Assembly (NCBI GenBank): GCA_003833135.1 | Contig: QZLH01000809.1 | Location: forward strand, 1-17,269 | Direction of reading: 5' to 3' | Source: Oehlia diaphana | Lineage: Eukaryota; Glomeromycota; Glomeromycetes; Glomerales; Glomeraceae | Length of the DNA: 17,269 nt | Shown here: piece after piece, positions 17,193 to 17,269 of the stretch | Numbering within the stretch: the first letter of the stretch is position 1 | Layout of the letters: every line of letters starts with the position of its first letter | Translations under genes and position numbers: made by a program | The notes under the pieces: generated by a model | Database searches by the model: none | What the model saw: the letters and a program-made list of their open reading frames with translations, nothing else | Told to the model about the DNA's origin: nothing

Positions 17193-17269
17193 TCCGGACT
17201 AGTTAGATCGGTAGAGTACCACCATTCCGTAGAGGGCTGTGTTAATTCCCGACTAAGAAACACGGAAAT
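17193..17269 (+). repeat. tRNA-like sequence with A-box; possible SINE head (cut by window)
   Basis: TAGTTAGATCGG (17200-17211) followed by TAGAGTACCA resembles a Pol III A-box and D-arm. GTTAATTCCC (17241-17250) is a weak B-box at about the right distance. The first bases (TCCGGAC) find no complementary acceptor strand at the expected 3' place, so it is not a working tRNA. It may be the start of a tRNA-derived SINE or a tRNA relic; the right side is outside the window. Confidence 0.3.

Overview
The window looks like nuclear DNA of an arbuscular mycorrhizal fungus, most likely Rhizophagus irregularis or a close relative. This is inferred from recognition, not from a search. The evidence is very AT-rich spacers with long A/T runs, many short GT-AG introns (mostly 58-91 nt), ordinary fungal genes (metacaspase, Ecl1-type zinc protein, maleylacetoacetate isomerase), and then repeat-rich, lineage-specific families (Crinkler-type effector pieces, coiled-coil repeat-family proteins, a deaminase-like protein) of the kind expanded in Glomeromycotina.

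Layout. 1-530 (+): 3' end of a MADF/Myb-SANT-like gene cut by the window edge. 559-675: small hairpin-forming islet. 899-1210: 50-bp tandem repeat. 1428-2221 (-): decayed coding remnant. 2222-3800: AT-rich spacer. 3981-5799 (+): type I metacaspase with a 9 x 39-bp proline-rich minisatellite in its prodomain, a TATA box and a possible uORF. 6043-7314 (-): membrane-anchored coiled-coil protein, 3 exons, whose first intron appears to be GC-AG. 8111-8641 (-): Ecl1-type zinc protein with a CxxC/CxxxC pair split by an intron. 8642-10551: long spacer with one doubtful small ORF. 10552-11482 (-): maleylacetoacetate isomerase in five exons.

From about 11.5 kb the character changes. A perfect 88-bp palindrome (11505-11592) sits 22 bp upstream of the isomerase start codon. 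Beyond it lies an accessory segment: a repeat-family coiled-coil gene broken by one in-frame TGA (11701-13242, -); a three-exon gene (13787-15134, +) whose 906-nt second intron holds an intact deaminase-like ORF with CAE and PCxxC zinc motifs (14128-14799, +); and two pieces of a Crinkler-like gene on the minus strand, a C-terminal PD-(D/E)XK-like domain (15623-16188) and an N-terminal ubiquitin-like header (16367-16645) with its own TATA box and 5'-UTR intron. A tRNA-like A-box sequence lies at the right edge.

The core genes do not form a pathway. Metacaspase and Ecl1 both belong to stress/lifespan biology, and the isomerase belongs to tyrosine catabolism. The most interesting locus is the deaminase nested in the intron. 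Which ORF is made there would depend on acceptor choice and on retention of intron 1. All exon joins were checked by reading frame only, not by transcripts.
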